A stretch of 64,000 nt of DNA from Acridotheres tristis (lineage: Eukaryota; Chordata; Aves; Passeriformes; Sturnidae). Shown piece after piece: positions 1-9,990 of the stretch (within the stretch, counting starts at the first letter, position 1; each line of letters begins with the position of its first letter). The position numbers were made by a program, and so were the translations under genes. Under the pieces are notes generated by a model. It was not told the DNA's origin. It searched no databases and saw only the letters and a list, made by a program, of their open reading frames with translations. The DNA is taken from NCBI GenBank assembly GCA_037013685.1, contig CM072892.1:3782001-3846000 (forward strand). Reading direction: 5' to 3'.

Positions 1-2470
1 CTCTGGGTGCTCCCAGGAGTGTTGTCCCTTTGGCAGGATCTGTTTTCTCCCTTCCTTCCCTCCCTCCCTTCCCATCAGGATACACCACCCCAGTCCTGGA
101 ATCCTCTGGCTGGGCTCTTGGTATGGAGATCCTCCTGCCTTTCCCTTGGCTGAGAGAGCTGTGCTGGCAGCAGAGCCACCCCCTCCTCAGGAGCAGGGCC
201 AGGAGGGTCCCTCCCAGCCAGATCAGGAGCTTTGGGGGATTTGGGTGCCTCTAACCCAGCGTGTCTCGACAGCCAGGAGCCTCGAGTGCAGGGAGCAGGG
301 AGTTTTCCAAGCAGTCCCTGGAGCAGCTGGGAAATCTTTCCTCCCCAGCACAATTGTGGGACAGATGTTGGTGCTCGCCGTGGTGACCTGCAGGATCCTG
401 AGCTCGTGGACAGAGAGTGGTGACAGTGAATTCCTTCCCACTGTGACAGTCCCCACTCCATTTTAGCTTTTATGTTTCTCAGAGTCTTTGCTGCTTAGTG
501 TGTAACTCTGAAACTTCATATTAGGTGTTGGTCTCTTCACAGGGCAGTGACAAAACAATCCCTGCCCAGCTGGAGAATCAAGGACACTCAGTACCCAAAA
601 ATCAGAAACAACAGCGAGGGAAAGGGGGCAAGGCAGGGGCTGAGACTCCAGAGCCTGGGGCTGTGCTTGGACAACTGACCCCAAGATGAACCAAAACTTA
701 TAAAAGTGTAAAAACTCGTGACCAGGATCCATCTTGGATTTGGTTTGGGTGCAGCCCCAGCCAGGCTCTTGCACTGCCCAAGGTGAATCCTTTCAATAAA
801 TTCCTATTTTATTCCTTTTGCTCTGTCTAGTCTCTGTTCCAGCCCAGCCTTTCCAGGCTTTCTCAGGACATTCCTGTGTCCAGGGAGTGCAGAAAGGACT
901 TGGACACCAGTGGAGCAGCAAGAACCTGAAGTTGAGAGACTCCAGGTTTGATCTGTACGTGCAGGATCCAGCTCAGTCCATTGAGTCCCACCTGAAAACT
1001 CATTGCAAGCCTGAGATTTCCAGCGTATGGAAGCACACAAATATCCAATCCCATTTTTTTTTTTTCATTTGGATGGGATTTTTAGGCAGGAGGTTCCTAT
1101 TTAAATGTAAATAATTCAAAGCCTCCAGCCAAGAGGCAGGATCTGCAGCCTCAGTGTCAGGGTGCTGTTTTCAAAGGAGCAGCTTGTTGTCTACATCCTA
1201 AAAGTTATCCTACCCAGCTCCCAGGGAAGGTAATTTTTGTTGGTCTTTGCTCAAAAATGCAAAGCTCCATTGCTGCAGATTGCTTTAAATAGAAAAAACT
1301 TCAGATCTGGGTAAAGTTTTCCCAACTCAGAAAACTACCACCAGTTGGGTGTGAGTGAATTCCACAATGAGCATCTTCCCTCCTCCATCAGGTTCCAAAC
1401 ACAAGCGTTGGGAGGGGTTTGTTCTGCAGCAGCTCACAGCATTTTTACCTTTATCTCAAAGAACAAAATCTATTTAAATACCCAAAACATCCTTAAGGTG
1501 ATATTTACAGGAAATTCAGGGGTTCAATGACTCCCGGGTGGTTCTGGTTACTGGAGACATCACAGGTGCCAGCAAACACACCAGAAATTCCCTCTAAAGC
1601 CCCAGGTCCTTTCAAGTGACTCAGGGTGCCAGACTGGCTGGGAGCAGAATCCAGACCCTGTTTGCAGATATGGAGGATTTGGCATATTTTGTATTCAAGG
1701 TCTCCAATTAATGAACAGGAGCCCCATCCCCAGCTCAGCTCACTGAGCCCTGCCCTGCTGCAGGGGTGGATGGAGCTGCTGCACCTCACTGCTCTGGGTC
1801 TGCCCTTTTCTAAGGGAAGTTTTTGGAAACTTTTGGGCTTTGGCAGTTCTGTGAAGCCTGGGGAGAAAAGCACCATCGATGTCTTCGTGAGCAAGGATCA
1901 AAGCAGCCGGGTCCTGCTCTTCTGAGCTGGTGACACGCTCACACTCATGGATTTCTCGGAAAAAAATCCCCAAATATCTTGGGTTTGAAGGAAATAAATC
2001 CACAATGGGAGAGCAGAGCATCTGGTGGATGCTGCAGCCCGGGGTTCCCTTTGGAGCCCTACCCTAAGCCCAGGTTTCTTTTGGGACCCTGCAGAGCATC
2101 CAGCAGCACCAAATATCAGCTCCCAGCCCTGGGGCTTGTCTAAACTCTTCTTTCAGCAGGGACGGGATGAGGGTTGAGCTCTCCCATCTTCACTGCTTGT
2201 GAAGCTGTGACAGGGGCAGCTCGTGTCTCTCAAAGGTTGAGGTGACATTATGGGTTTTTTTCCACTGGAATCAGCAGTTCCTGCTGTTTTTTTTTTTCTT
2301 CTGTTGACAGAGAATCACTGTAGGATGATGAACAGGTTTGAGTGGTCTCCTGCTTCTCACTGCTGATGTGTTGCTGTTGTGTCTTATTAAGTACCCTGGG
2401 TAAATGAGTGTGTTAATTAGTGCTGGGAGGTGAAGGAAAATGAGGGATCAGAAGGAAAATGAAGGATCAG
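1..2470. other. Intergenic, no gene seen
   Basis: Apart from the LTR at about 500-870 this is unique, GC-moderate noncoding sequence. A run of T at 1,053-1,066 and short unsupported frames are the only other items noted. Confidence 0.6.
500..870 (+). mobile_element. Probable solo LTR of an endogenous retrovirus
   Basis: The layout is that of an LTR read on the + strand: a TATA-like TTATAAAAG at 698-706, a polyadenylation signal AATAAA at 795-800, and a TGCTCTGTCTAGTCTCTGTT-type U5 start just after it. The TATA to AATAAA spacing of about 95 bases fits the start of U3/R and the end of R. A CA at 869-870 is a possible 3' end. The 5' limit and target-site duplication are uncertain. No gag, pol or env sequence flanks it. 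Confidence 0.5.
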
Positions 2471-2473
2471 AAA

Positions 2474-2660
2474 TGCATAGAATGGTTTGGGTTGGAATGG
2501 ACATTAAAGCCCATCTCATGCCAACCCCCTGCCATGGACAGGAATGCTTTCCACTATCCCAGGCTGCTCCAAGCCCTGTCCAACCTTGCCTTGGGCACAT
2601 CCAGGGATTTGGGGCAGCCACAGCTGCTCAGGGCTGTGCCTGTGTCACCCCACAAACACA
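2474..2660 (-). mobile_element. CR1 LINE fragment, 3' end
   Basis: The + strand reads GAATGGTTTGGGTTGGAATGG, then CCCCTGCCATGGACAGGAATG and GGCTGCTCCAAGCCCTGTCC, the reverse complement of the avian CR1 3' region. It is 5'-truncated, as is usual. Confidence 0.9.
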
Positions 2661-3027
2661 GCCCAGCCTCTGTCAATCTTCTTTCCCTTAAGCAGGATGA
2701 GATCCTTCTGATCCTTTCCACACGGCTTTTTCTCTGTCCTTAGGACCTTCCTGTGCTTTTTCTGTGCCTTTCCAGGTTCCCTCCCTGGCTCTGGCATGTG
2801 GCTCTCTCTGCTGCTGAGCCCCTCGGTGGGACCCTGTGGTGTGGGGTCACATCCCAGCCTCGCAGCCCCTGTCCCACCCCCGGGGCAGCTGGCAGGCGTT
2901 GGGAGTCGCTGGTTTTGCTGGGCTCAGTGGGGTTGAGGCTCCCCTGGCCTCAGATCCCCACCCCATGGGGCTGGAATCTCCCCACACGCCAAATCCCCCC
3001 TCCTGCCATCGGCCCCGTTCCCCCTTG

Positions 3028-3130
3028 GAATCACTGAGGTTGGAAAACACCTTTAAAGTCATCGAGTGCGACGATTTTGCAGCTCTGCTTTCCAAAGTCA
3101 GGGCTTTTTTGATTCCAAATCCTCCTGGAA
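3028..3130 (-). mobile_element. Short CR1 remnant
   Basis: GAATCACTGAGGTTGGAAAA followed by CACCTTTAAAGTCATCGAG matches the 3' end of an older CR1 subfamily in reverse. Only about 100 bases are recognisable. Confidence 0.65.
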
Positions 3131-3529
3131 TTCCTGCCCGGAGTTCCCTGCTGTTGGCGAAGCTGAGCGTTAGCTCATGAGGAAGGAGAACAGCCGTGTT
3201 TGCTGTTTATTCCTGCACACCCTCCCAGTGCAACCAGTTATTTCTGCATTTCTTTGTCCCCTGAGCCCAGTCCTGCACTGTCACCTGTGGTTTTCCACCT
3301 GGGACAGACATCTGGTGGGAAACAACCTGGGTCATTTCTTTTGCCTTATTTGACTCTGGATCCACACTAAACCATTCTTCTACCTTTCCAGAACTTCCCT
3401 GAATCCACAATTAATCAGATGTGATTAACAGCCAGAACTTCCCTGCTATCCACAATTAATTAGATGTCATTAACAGCTCTGTGTTGGCTCTGGGAGGTTT
3501 CTGACTTAGGACCCAACACTTTATTTTCA

Positions 3530-3841
3530 TTTCCCTCTTTCTCTCTCTCTCTTTTTTTTCTTTCCTTTTTTCCCCTTTTTTTCCTCTTTTTTTATTTTTT
3601 CCTTTTTTCTTTTTTTCTTCTTTCTTCTTTTTTCTTTCTTTTTTTGTTTTTGTTGTTTCTTTTTTCTTTTTTCTTTTCCCCTCTTTTTTATTTTTTTCCC
3701 TTTTTTCTCTCTTTTTTCCCCCTTTTTTCTCTCTTCTTTCTTTCTTTTCCCTTTTTTCTTCTTTTTTTCTTTTTTCCCCCCTTTTTTCTTCTTCTTTTTT
3801 TTTTTTCTTCCTTCTCTTTTTCTCTTTTCTTCTTTCCTTTC
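3530..3841 (+). repeat. Polypyrimidine tract, about 310 bases
   Basis: Almost only T and C on the + strand, arranged as irregular TTTTTC and CCCTTTT runs. It generates a false 140-residue Phe/Leu/Ser-rich frame on + and a Lys-rich one on minus. Confidence 0.95.
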
Positions 3842-4005
3842 CACAGCGATAACACCAAACTCTCTACTCCAGGAATTACAAGGTAAAGCCTCTCCTTGGA
3901 GAATCCACCAGCATCCAGCAAAATCCCGGAGATTTTTATATTTTTATTCGCTGGTGATTAGCCGGGTGCTCCCCGCGCCGTGCCAGGCAATTCCTCCATT
4001 CTCTT

Positions 4006-4016
4006 TAATCGGATTA
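4006..4016. promoter_or_regulatory. K50 homeodomain dimer palindrome TAATCGGATTA (putative)
   Basis: The 11 bases form the P3-type palindrome TAATC-N-GATTA bound as a dimer by paired-class homeodomains with lysine at position 50 (OTX, PITX, goosecoid). Its last base overlaps ATGCAAAG (4,016-4,023), one base from the POU octamer ATGCAAAT. The motif match is exact; function is only inferred. Confidence 0.4.
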
Positions 4017-4140
4017 TGCAAAGTGCGGATGAGGCATCGCCTGGCGCGGCGCTGGGATGAGCTCAGATTTGGGGATGGAGAGGCGGGATGCAGGCACTGC
4101 TCTGCTCCCCGCGATGCTCCTCAGGGATGCCCGGGGATTT

Positions 4141-4238
4141 CCTGGAATTCCCTCAGCAAAAGGAGCAGGAATCAGAAGGTTTTGGTTTTCCTGGAATTCC
4201 CTCAGCAAAAGGAGCAGGAATCAGAAGGTTTTGGGTTT
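4141..4238 (+). repeat. 49-base tandem duplication
   Basis: CCTGGAATTCCCTCAGC starts at 4,141 and again at 4,190. The two 49-base copies differ at one position near their ends. Confidence 0.95.
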
Positions 4239-5040
4239 GGTTTTTCTTTTTCCCATCCTGGGTGGAGGATGCTGCCGCGGGAAATGGGGATTCTCCCTGT
4301 CCTTGTTATCCAGTTCCTGGGATACTCATTCATTCCTGGTTCATTTCACACACATCCCTGTCACTCCAAAGAGCTTTTTTTTTTTTTTGTTTTCTAGGAT
4401 TTTACCTGCAGGTTTACAGCCAGCTTCTGATTTTCTAGCAAATCCAAACCTGTCAGAAGAAAAAGGAACTTGGCACATTCCTGTGCCTGCTCTTAGCACA
4501 GGACATGGACCCCCAAAGCACTCTGGATTCCAGGATTTTGGATGTGGGAGGAGATTCCTGGAGCTCCCCACCAGCTATTGTAGCATCATCTTGATTTTTT
4601 TCCCCTCTCCTGTCTGCTTTGTTTTAAGGATTAACATCTAGAGCTGTGTGAATGTATCAAAACTGCAGCTGTCCTTTATTTTCCATTTTTTAAAGCCCAC
4701 GTGGTTGCAGGGGGAAACACAACCCCAAAGAGAACGCACATCAAAAGAAAGCCAAATGTAGAACATTAAAAAAAAAAAAAAATTAAGGCTATTTTGAATA
4801 ATAGCAATGTATGAGTGAGATTTTTGAAAAAAATCTGCCGACTTTGAAGGCAGTCTCATGACTTATGAATATTTAGAGCTGACAGTCCTGGATACAGGAC
4901 ACTTTTCCTTGAGTTTATTTGGGGGAGTGGTGCTGAACTCCAGTGAGTGATGAGCTCAGAGCAGCTCAGGGTGTTGGAGTTGTGTGAACTCAGTTCCTTT
5001 AGTTTTGGGGGCTTAAGGGGAGGGTGATGTTTGGCCACTC

Positions 5041-5185
5041 CATGGAATGCTTTGGGTTGGAAGGGACCCTAAAGATCATCCAATTCCACTGTCCCAGGCT
5101 GCTCCAAGCCCCATCCAGCCTGGCCTTGAATTTCCAAGGATGAGACATCCACAACATCCCTGGGCAACCTGAGGCACTGAGGTTT
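5041..5185 (-). mobile_element. CR1 LINE fragment, 3' end
   Basis: GGAATGCTTTGGGTTGGAAG, GACCCTAAAGATCATCC and TGCTCCAAGCCCCATCCAGC are CR1 landmarks on the minus strand. The usual CCATGGGCAGGGACACC block is deleted. Confidence 0.88.
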
Positions 5186-5371
5186 TGGGAAGCAGCCCAC
5201 CCTAGGGAATCTGCTCCTCTGAGCATTTTGGATTATGGTCCTGAGCTTGGAAAGGGGGCTGGGGGCTGCTTTAGCCTCCTGCATTTTTAGGAGACCCACC
5301 TGGCCTTCCAAAAATGCTGTGAGACGTGAGGAAACAGCAATTTGGGGTTCATTTCCACTTTAGAGCATGGG

Positions 5372-5495
5372 GGAATCAGAATCCCAGAATGGTTTGAGTC
5401 CAAAGGGACCTCAAAGCTCATTCCATCCCACCCCCCTGCCATGGGCATGGACACCTTCCTCTATCCCAGGGTGCTCAAACACCCCTCCCAAAAAG
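5372..5495 (-). mobile_element. CR1 LINE fragment, 3' end
   Basis: CCCAGAATGGTTTGAGTCC and CTGCCATGGGCATGGACACC are present, with CTATCCCAGGGTGCTC following. It is a second minus-strand copy within 400 bases of the previous one. Confidence 0.85.
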
Positions 5496-7220
5496 AATCT
5501 GGAGGGTTTTTCCTGGTGACTTTGGCAGGAGAAAAAGTGGAGCTGAGCAAATAATGAGCCAAAGGTGCAGCTCGAGGCCTTGCTGTTGGTTTTGTGATAA
5601 AAGTCCTGGGGTGCTCTATTCCCAAGGAAATACTGCTGTAATAAAGTGATTATACATTTTTCCAGATGTATTTAGGGTTAGGAGGCTAAGAGGAAATTCC
5701 TAGCTGAATTCCTGGCTGTGGGATAATGCTCTTTCCATGGTCCTCCCTGCCAAGAATCACTTAATTATGAGTAATTAAAAACAATAACCCAGCCTATAGC
5801 TGGGCTTTGGTTTGGCTCAAAAACACTGAGGGATTTGGGGACAGGAAAATCGAATAAGGGAATAAACAACAAAAAAAAAAGTGAACTGAGTGACCTTTTG
5901 TGCATATGGGACTTGGCAAAGAGGGGGGGAAAGGGATATAGGGGAGGGAGGGGATCTCCTTATCAGGGCAGGGATTTTGGCTGCAGGCAAAGAGTGCCCC
6001 TTGCCCATGCTGGAGCCTGGGATGCTGTTTGGTTCCCTAAAAAACCATTTCCCTCTTTATCCTCCTTGCCAGACAAAAAAAAAAAAATTAAAAAAAACCC
6101 TGTGTTTTCTGCAGGGATTTGGGATTGCTGTGAGGGACCAGGGGCTGTTGGCTCGGTGGTGTGTGTGAAGATGCAGCTTTCCCAGGAAAACCTGATGTGT
6201 TTGCACAGGGGCTGGCTCTCAGATGAGGTGAAAAATCTGAGCCCTGCAGCATTTGTGGTCAAAATCTGAGGGGATTCATTTAATTTTCCCCTTCCCTGCC
6301 AGGGATTTGATTATGGACCCGCCAAAATGCAACACTTAGAGCAGGAAAATGATTCCAACATGAAACTTTATCCCTGAGAAATCAAAAGTTTTGCTCAAGC
6401 CTCATCTTATAGAAAACATCAGAGGGAAGTTTTGAGATTTACACCCCTCAGCTGTGCCCCACCAAGGAAATCTTGGGTAGTTGGAAAAGTGTGGTTAAAA
6501 ATGCCCTTTGTTAATTGTTTGCCCTGGAGATGGGCATCAAGTGAGGATTTTTTTTAAATGCTTCAAAACCACACGAAGATCTGGAGCTGTTTCACACCAG
6601 TGCTGGGTTTTGGGGATGAATTCCCTTTATCCAGTGCCCTGGGGCTTTAGTGAAGCAAAACCCAAAGTGGGATCTTCCTGTGGTCCATCCATGTTATCCT
6701 GGATCTGAGAGACCCCCAGCACCAAGGGAGGGTTGGCACAGGGATATTTAACCCTGCCAGGGCTGTGGGTTTAAGCTCCTGGCAATAATTTCTCCTGTTT
6801 TTATTAGGGTGGGGGCTCAGAGCCCTGGGCATGGGTGGGTTTGTACCTGCAGGGGTTGGATTCGGGGAGATACACGAGGATATTGTGCACATCCAACCCA
6901 CTGAGGGCAAAATCCTGGGCTGAGGGCTTTGGAAACATTCCTGGCTTTGTGGCAGAAGGGGAGGCAGCTGGAAGTGATGGAGGGAAAATGTGATGTTGAG
7001 GGAAAAGGGTGGGGGAGGATGGAAAAGGAGGGACATTGAGGTTATGATAACCATGGGGGCCATAAAACCAGTGTGAGGCTGGGAGGGAGCCTGTGGCTGA
7101 AATCTCCTTCCCAGGTGTTGGTGCATCCATCTGGCTCTGGGACCTGGATCCTGCCCAGCCAAGGGGAAAGGTGGGGAGGGAGCAATAAAAAAATGCCTGT
7201 ACCAATTGCATCTCTCCAAA
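5496..7220. other. Intergenic, no gene seen
   Basis: Unique noncoding sequence with A-runs at 5,869-5,880 and 6,076-6,098. A 260-residue minus-strand frame (6,647-7,429) is partly CR1-derived and is not supported as a gene. Confidence 0.55.
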
Positions 7221-7420
7221 CTCAGAGTTGGGTTTGGCTTGGAAGGGACCTTAAAGTTCATCAAATTCCACATCCTGCCATGGGCAGGGACACCTTCCAC
7301 TATGCCAGGGTGCCCCCAGCCCCATCCAACCTGGCCTGGGACATTTCCATGGGTCCAGGGGCAGCCACAGCTTCTCTGTGCCAGGGCCTTAAAACCCTCA
7401 CAGGGAATAATTTGCGTGGT
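7221..7420 (-). mobile_element. CR1 LINE fragment, 3' end
   Basis: GGTTTGGCTTGGAAGGGACC, GCCATGGGCAGGGACACC and GCAGCCACAGCTTCTCTG occur in the expected order. Part of the open frame opposite (6,647-7,429 minus) is CR1-derived. Confidence 0.9.
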
Positions 7421-7595
7421 CTGGTCCATGCAAGGTACTCGCTGTTCCCATTCAATTTAAATTTGGGCAGAGGTGGGATTGCAAGCAGCCAGGCTGGGAT
7501 GGACTGGGATTACTGGGTGGGGCAGATGTGCCCTTCTGCCTGGCACTGAGGGGACAGGACCCTCTGCACCCACCAAATATGTTTGGTCCAAGGCT

Positions 7596-7635
7596 GAGCT
7601 CTAGGGTCTTGGAGGTCTTTTCCAACCTCCTGGAT
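7596..7635 (+). mobile_element. Very short CR1 3' remnant
   Basis: CTTGGAGGTCTTTTCCAACC resembles the last 30-40 bases of a CR1 element in sense orientation. It is too short to be certain. Confidence 0.45.
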
Positions 7636-9636
7636 GCCCAGGAGCCAAATGCCTCCTGTTTGATCAAACCAAAGGCAGAGGAATGTGGGGAAAGCCAAGT
7701 GTCTGGTGGCCTGAAGGGACCCACTTGTTGCAGTTTGTCCCAAAAACCAGGAGCATCCTCATGAGCCTTATTCACCTGCCCATCCTCTCTGGGATGGCTG
7801 GGAACAGCAGATCCCTTTAAAAACCCTTTTAAACCTCCTGCAAAAAGCCTGTAGGTTTTGACAACACTCTCCTCGAGAAAAAAACTCCCAGCAAGTGTCT
7901 GGAGCAGCCCTGGCTGTGATCTTGAGCTGCCTGGGAGAGAGCCACGGGCACACGGATGCCGGTGGAATAACAAGGAGCCGGCTGCAGAGGACAGGACAAT
8001 TTATTTTTGCAGGGCAGTAAAACCTGCTCAGTGCCAGGCTCCTCTGGCAGGAGCTGAGGCTCTGATTTTCTCCTTCCTCATCTCCAGGTACAGTTTTCCA
8101 TGGATTCAGCTTGGCACAGCACATTCCTGACACCCCCTCCTCGAGGTGATGCTGAGAGGGGCTCTCCCGGACCCGGCAGGTTTTGGGGAGCTCAGTTTGT
8201 GTTTAATCCCTCCCAGCTCCACCTAAATCACGGAGGGAGGGTTTACACGTGGCTGCTACAGAGAGGGATGAGGGAATTTATCGTGCTCTGACTGCTGCCA
8301 GTGAACATTCAGGCAGGGCTCTGAGCAGTGAAGGATTTCTGGATTTATGGGAGAGGGAGGACAAATGCGAGGCAGGAGCCAGCTGGGGATATTCCCGGAT
8401 CCAGCAGTTTAACCTGCAGGACTGAAGGCTTTTAGGGCTGCTGTAGGGGCACAGGGAATGCCAGAGGGGATGGCTGGGCACTCCCTCCCCTCCTGGGGCC
8501 AGGGAGGGCACATCCAGGGGAAAAGCAAAATTCTCTGATGCCAGACAGCTGCACTGGGGAGGAGGGGAGAGATGAGCAGAGTTTTGGGGTGGGATTGGAT
8601 GCCCAGCACCCCAGGAGCTGCATCCCAACCCAGAGCAAGGCTGGCTGGAGGGGCAGGACAGGAGCAGAGGGCACCTGCATTTCCCTCTGGCCATGCCAGG
8701 CCCTGGCCCAGCACTGGCAGAGCTCAGGGTGCTGTGCTCCAGCCCCTCAAACCAAAGCCCATTTTTGGCCCATTTTTGAGCCCAGCTGGGTTTTTGAAGG
8801 TGGGGACAGAGGTTGAGCTTACTTTGAGCTCAATAGAGATGCTGTTCTCTCCCAGGATCAACCTTTTCCCTGAGCACACTGAAATCCTGCTGTGCTGCTT
8901 TTGGTGCTGCTGGGGATCCCCTGCACCAAACCCCAGCTCTGCACCTTGTCCCCAAACTCTGCACCCACGTCCTGCCATCCTGGCTCATTTTCCATTTTAA
9001 TCTCTTTTACTCTCAGTATCTTTGAGTCTCCACTGGCTTGGAAATGTCTTTTTTTAAAATTCTCTCTCTCTCTCACCCTTCATGCTACCATCAGCTTTCT
9101 GACACGGGGGTTTTATTGGAATAAAAGCAGATTTTTATCTCCCAAGCCTGTTTATTAAACTCTCTCCCTTCTTCCACAGTGAGCTACCACCCACCCTCCC
9201 GGACGTTTGTCGATTCAAATCAGGTTTAATCAACTCACAATATTGGACACAGTAAAATTGGATTTTTGAAAGCCCAATAAAGTTGTGCCACTGCTCTGTG
9301 CCGTGGCTGGAGGAGCTCAGATTTCATCACATCGTGTCAGCAGCCACAAGGAACAGCCCAGGAGAAACTCATCTGCTGGGAGCAGCAAGCTGCTAAAAAT
9401 GGATGGAGCCTCTCCCGAAGAAATATTGACTATTAGTATTCTTATTAACATTCTGCTGTCAGAAGTGACCAGTGGTAATAAATACAGCTGTGTCTTTTCA
9501 TCCCCCTGCCCATTCATCACTGTCTGCCTGAGCTTCCCTCGGTGCCCAAATGCTCCCCACTGTGCCTGACCCCTCCCTTGGCCCCAACTCTCTGCCCAAA
9601 AGGAGCTGTTTGCCCTCATGTTGTGTCCTTGTTAAA
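7636..9636. other. Intergenic, no gene seen
   Basis: Unique, moderately GC-rich noncoding sequence. A short (CT)n run occurs at 9,060-9,075. No motif, splice-supported exon or RNA gene was recognised. Confidence 0.55.
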
Positions 9637-9680
<44 letters not shown>

Positions 9681-9683
9681 TAT
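9637..9683 (+). repeat. (ATT)n microsatellite
   Basis: About 15 ATT units with one interruption near the right end. It lies directly against the 3' end of the neighbouring CR1 copy. Confidence 0.97.
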
Positions 9684-9990
9684 TGTTTGGGTAGGAAGAG
9701 ACCTTAAATCCCATCTCATCCCACCCCTGCCATGGCAGGGACACCTTCCACTATCCCAGGTTGCTCCAAGCCCTGTCCAACCTGGCCTGGAACATTTCCA
9801 GGGATCCAGGAGCAGCCACAGCTTCTCTGGGCACCCTGTGCCAGGGCTCACCACCCTCCCAGCTAGGAATTCTTTTCCAAAATCCCATCCATCCCTGCCC
9901 TGTGGCAATGGGAAGCCATTCTCTGTGTCCTGTCCCTCCATCCTTTATCCAAAATCCCTCTCCAGCTTTCCTGGAGCCCCTGGGAATGGA
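9684..9990 (-). mobile_element. CR1 LINE fragment, 3' end
   Basis: TTGTTTGGGTAGGAAGAGACC, CTGCCATGGCAGGGACACC and TTGCTCCAAGCCCTGTCC are followed by the more 5' CR1 part (CTCTGTGTCCTGTCCCTCC). It is about 300 bases long, minus strand, with the ATT microsatellite at its 3' terminus. Confidence 0.92.

Larger units (their letters stand above)
2661..5040. other. Intergenic with simple repeats and a homeodomain palindrome
   Basis: It contains the CR1 remnant, the polypyrimidine tract and the 49-base duplication listed separately. The block 3,900-4,060 is unique and rich in homeodomain-type cores. No supportable gene was found. Confidence 0.6.

Noticed and set aside
3464..3921. Phe/Leu-rich and Lys-rich frames
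   Set aside because: Translation of the polypyrimidine tract and its complement.
6647..7429. 260-residue minus-strand open frame
   Set aside because: Its first part is a CR1 3' end and the remainder is low-complexity Pro/Ser sequence with no domain.
9210..9230. Possible tRNA B box (GATTCAAATC)
   Set aside because: No A box or cloverleaf could be drawn around it.
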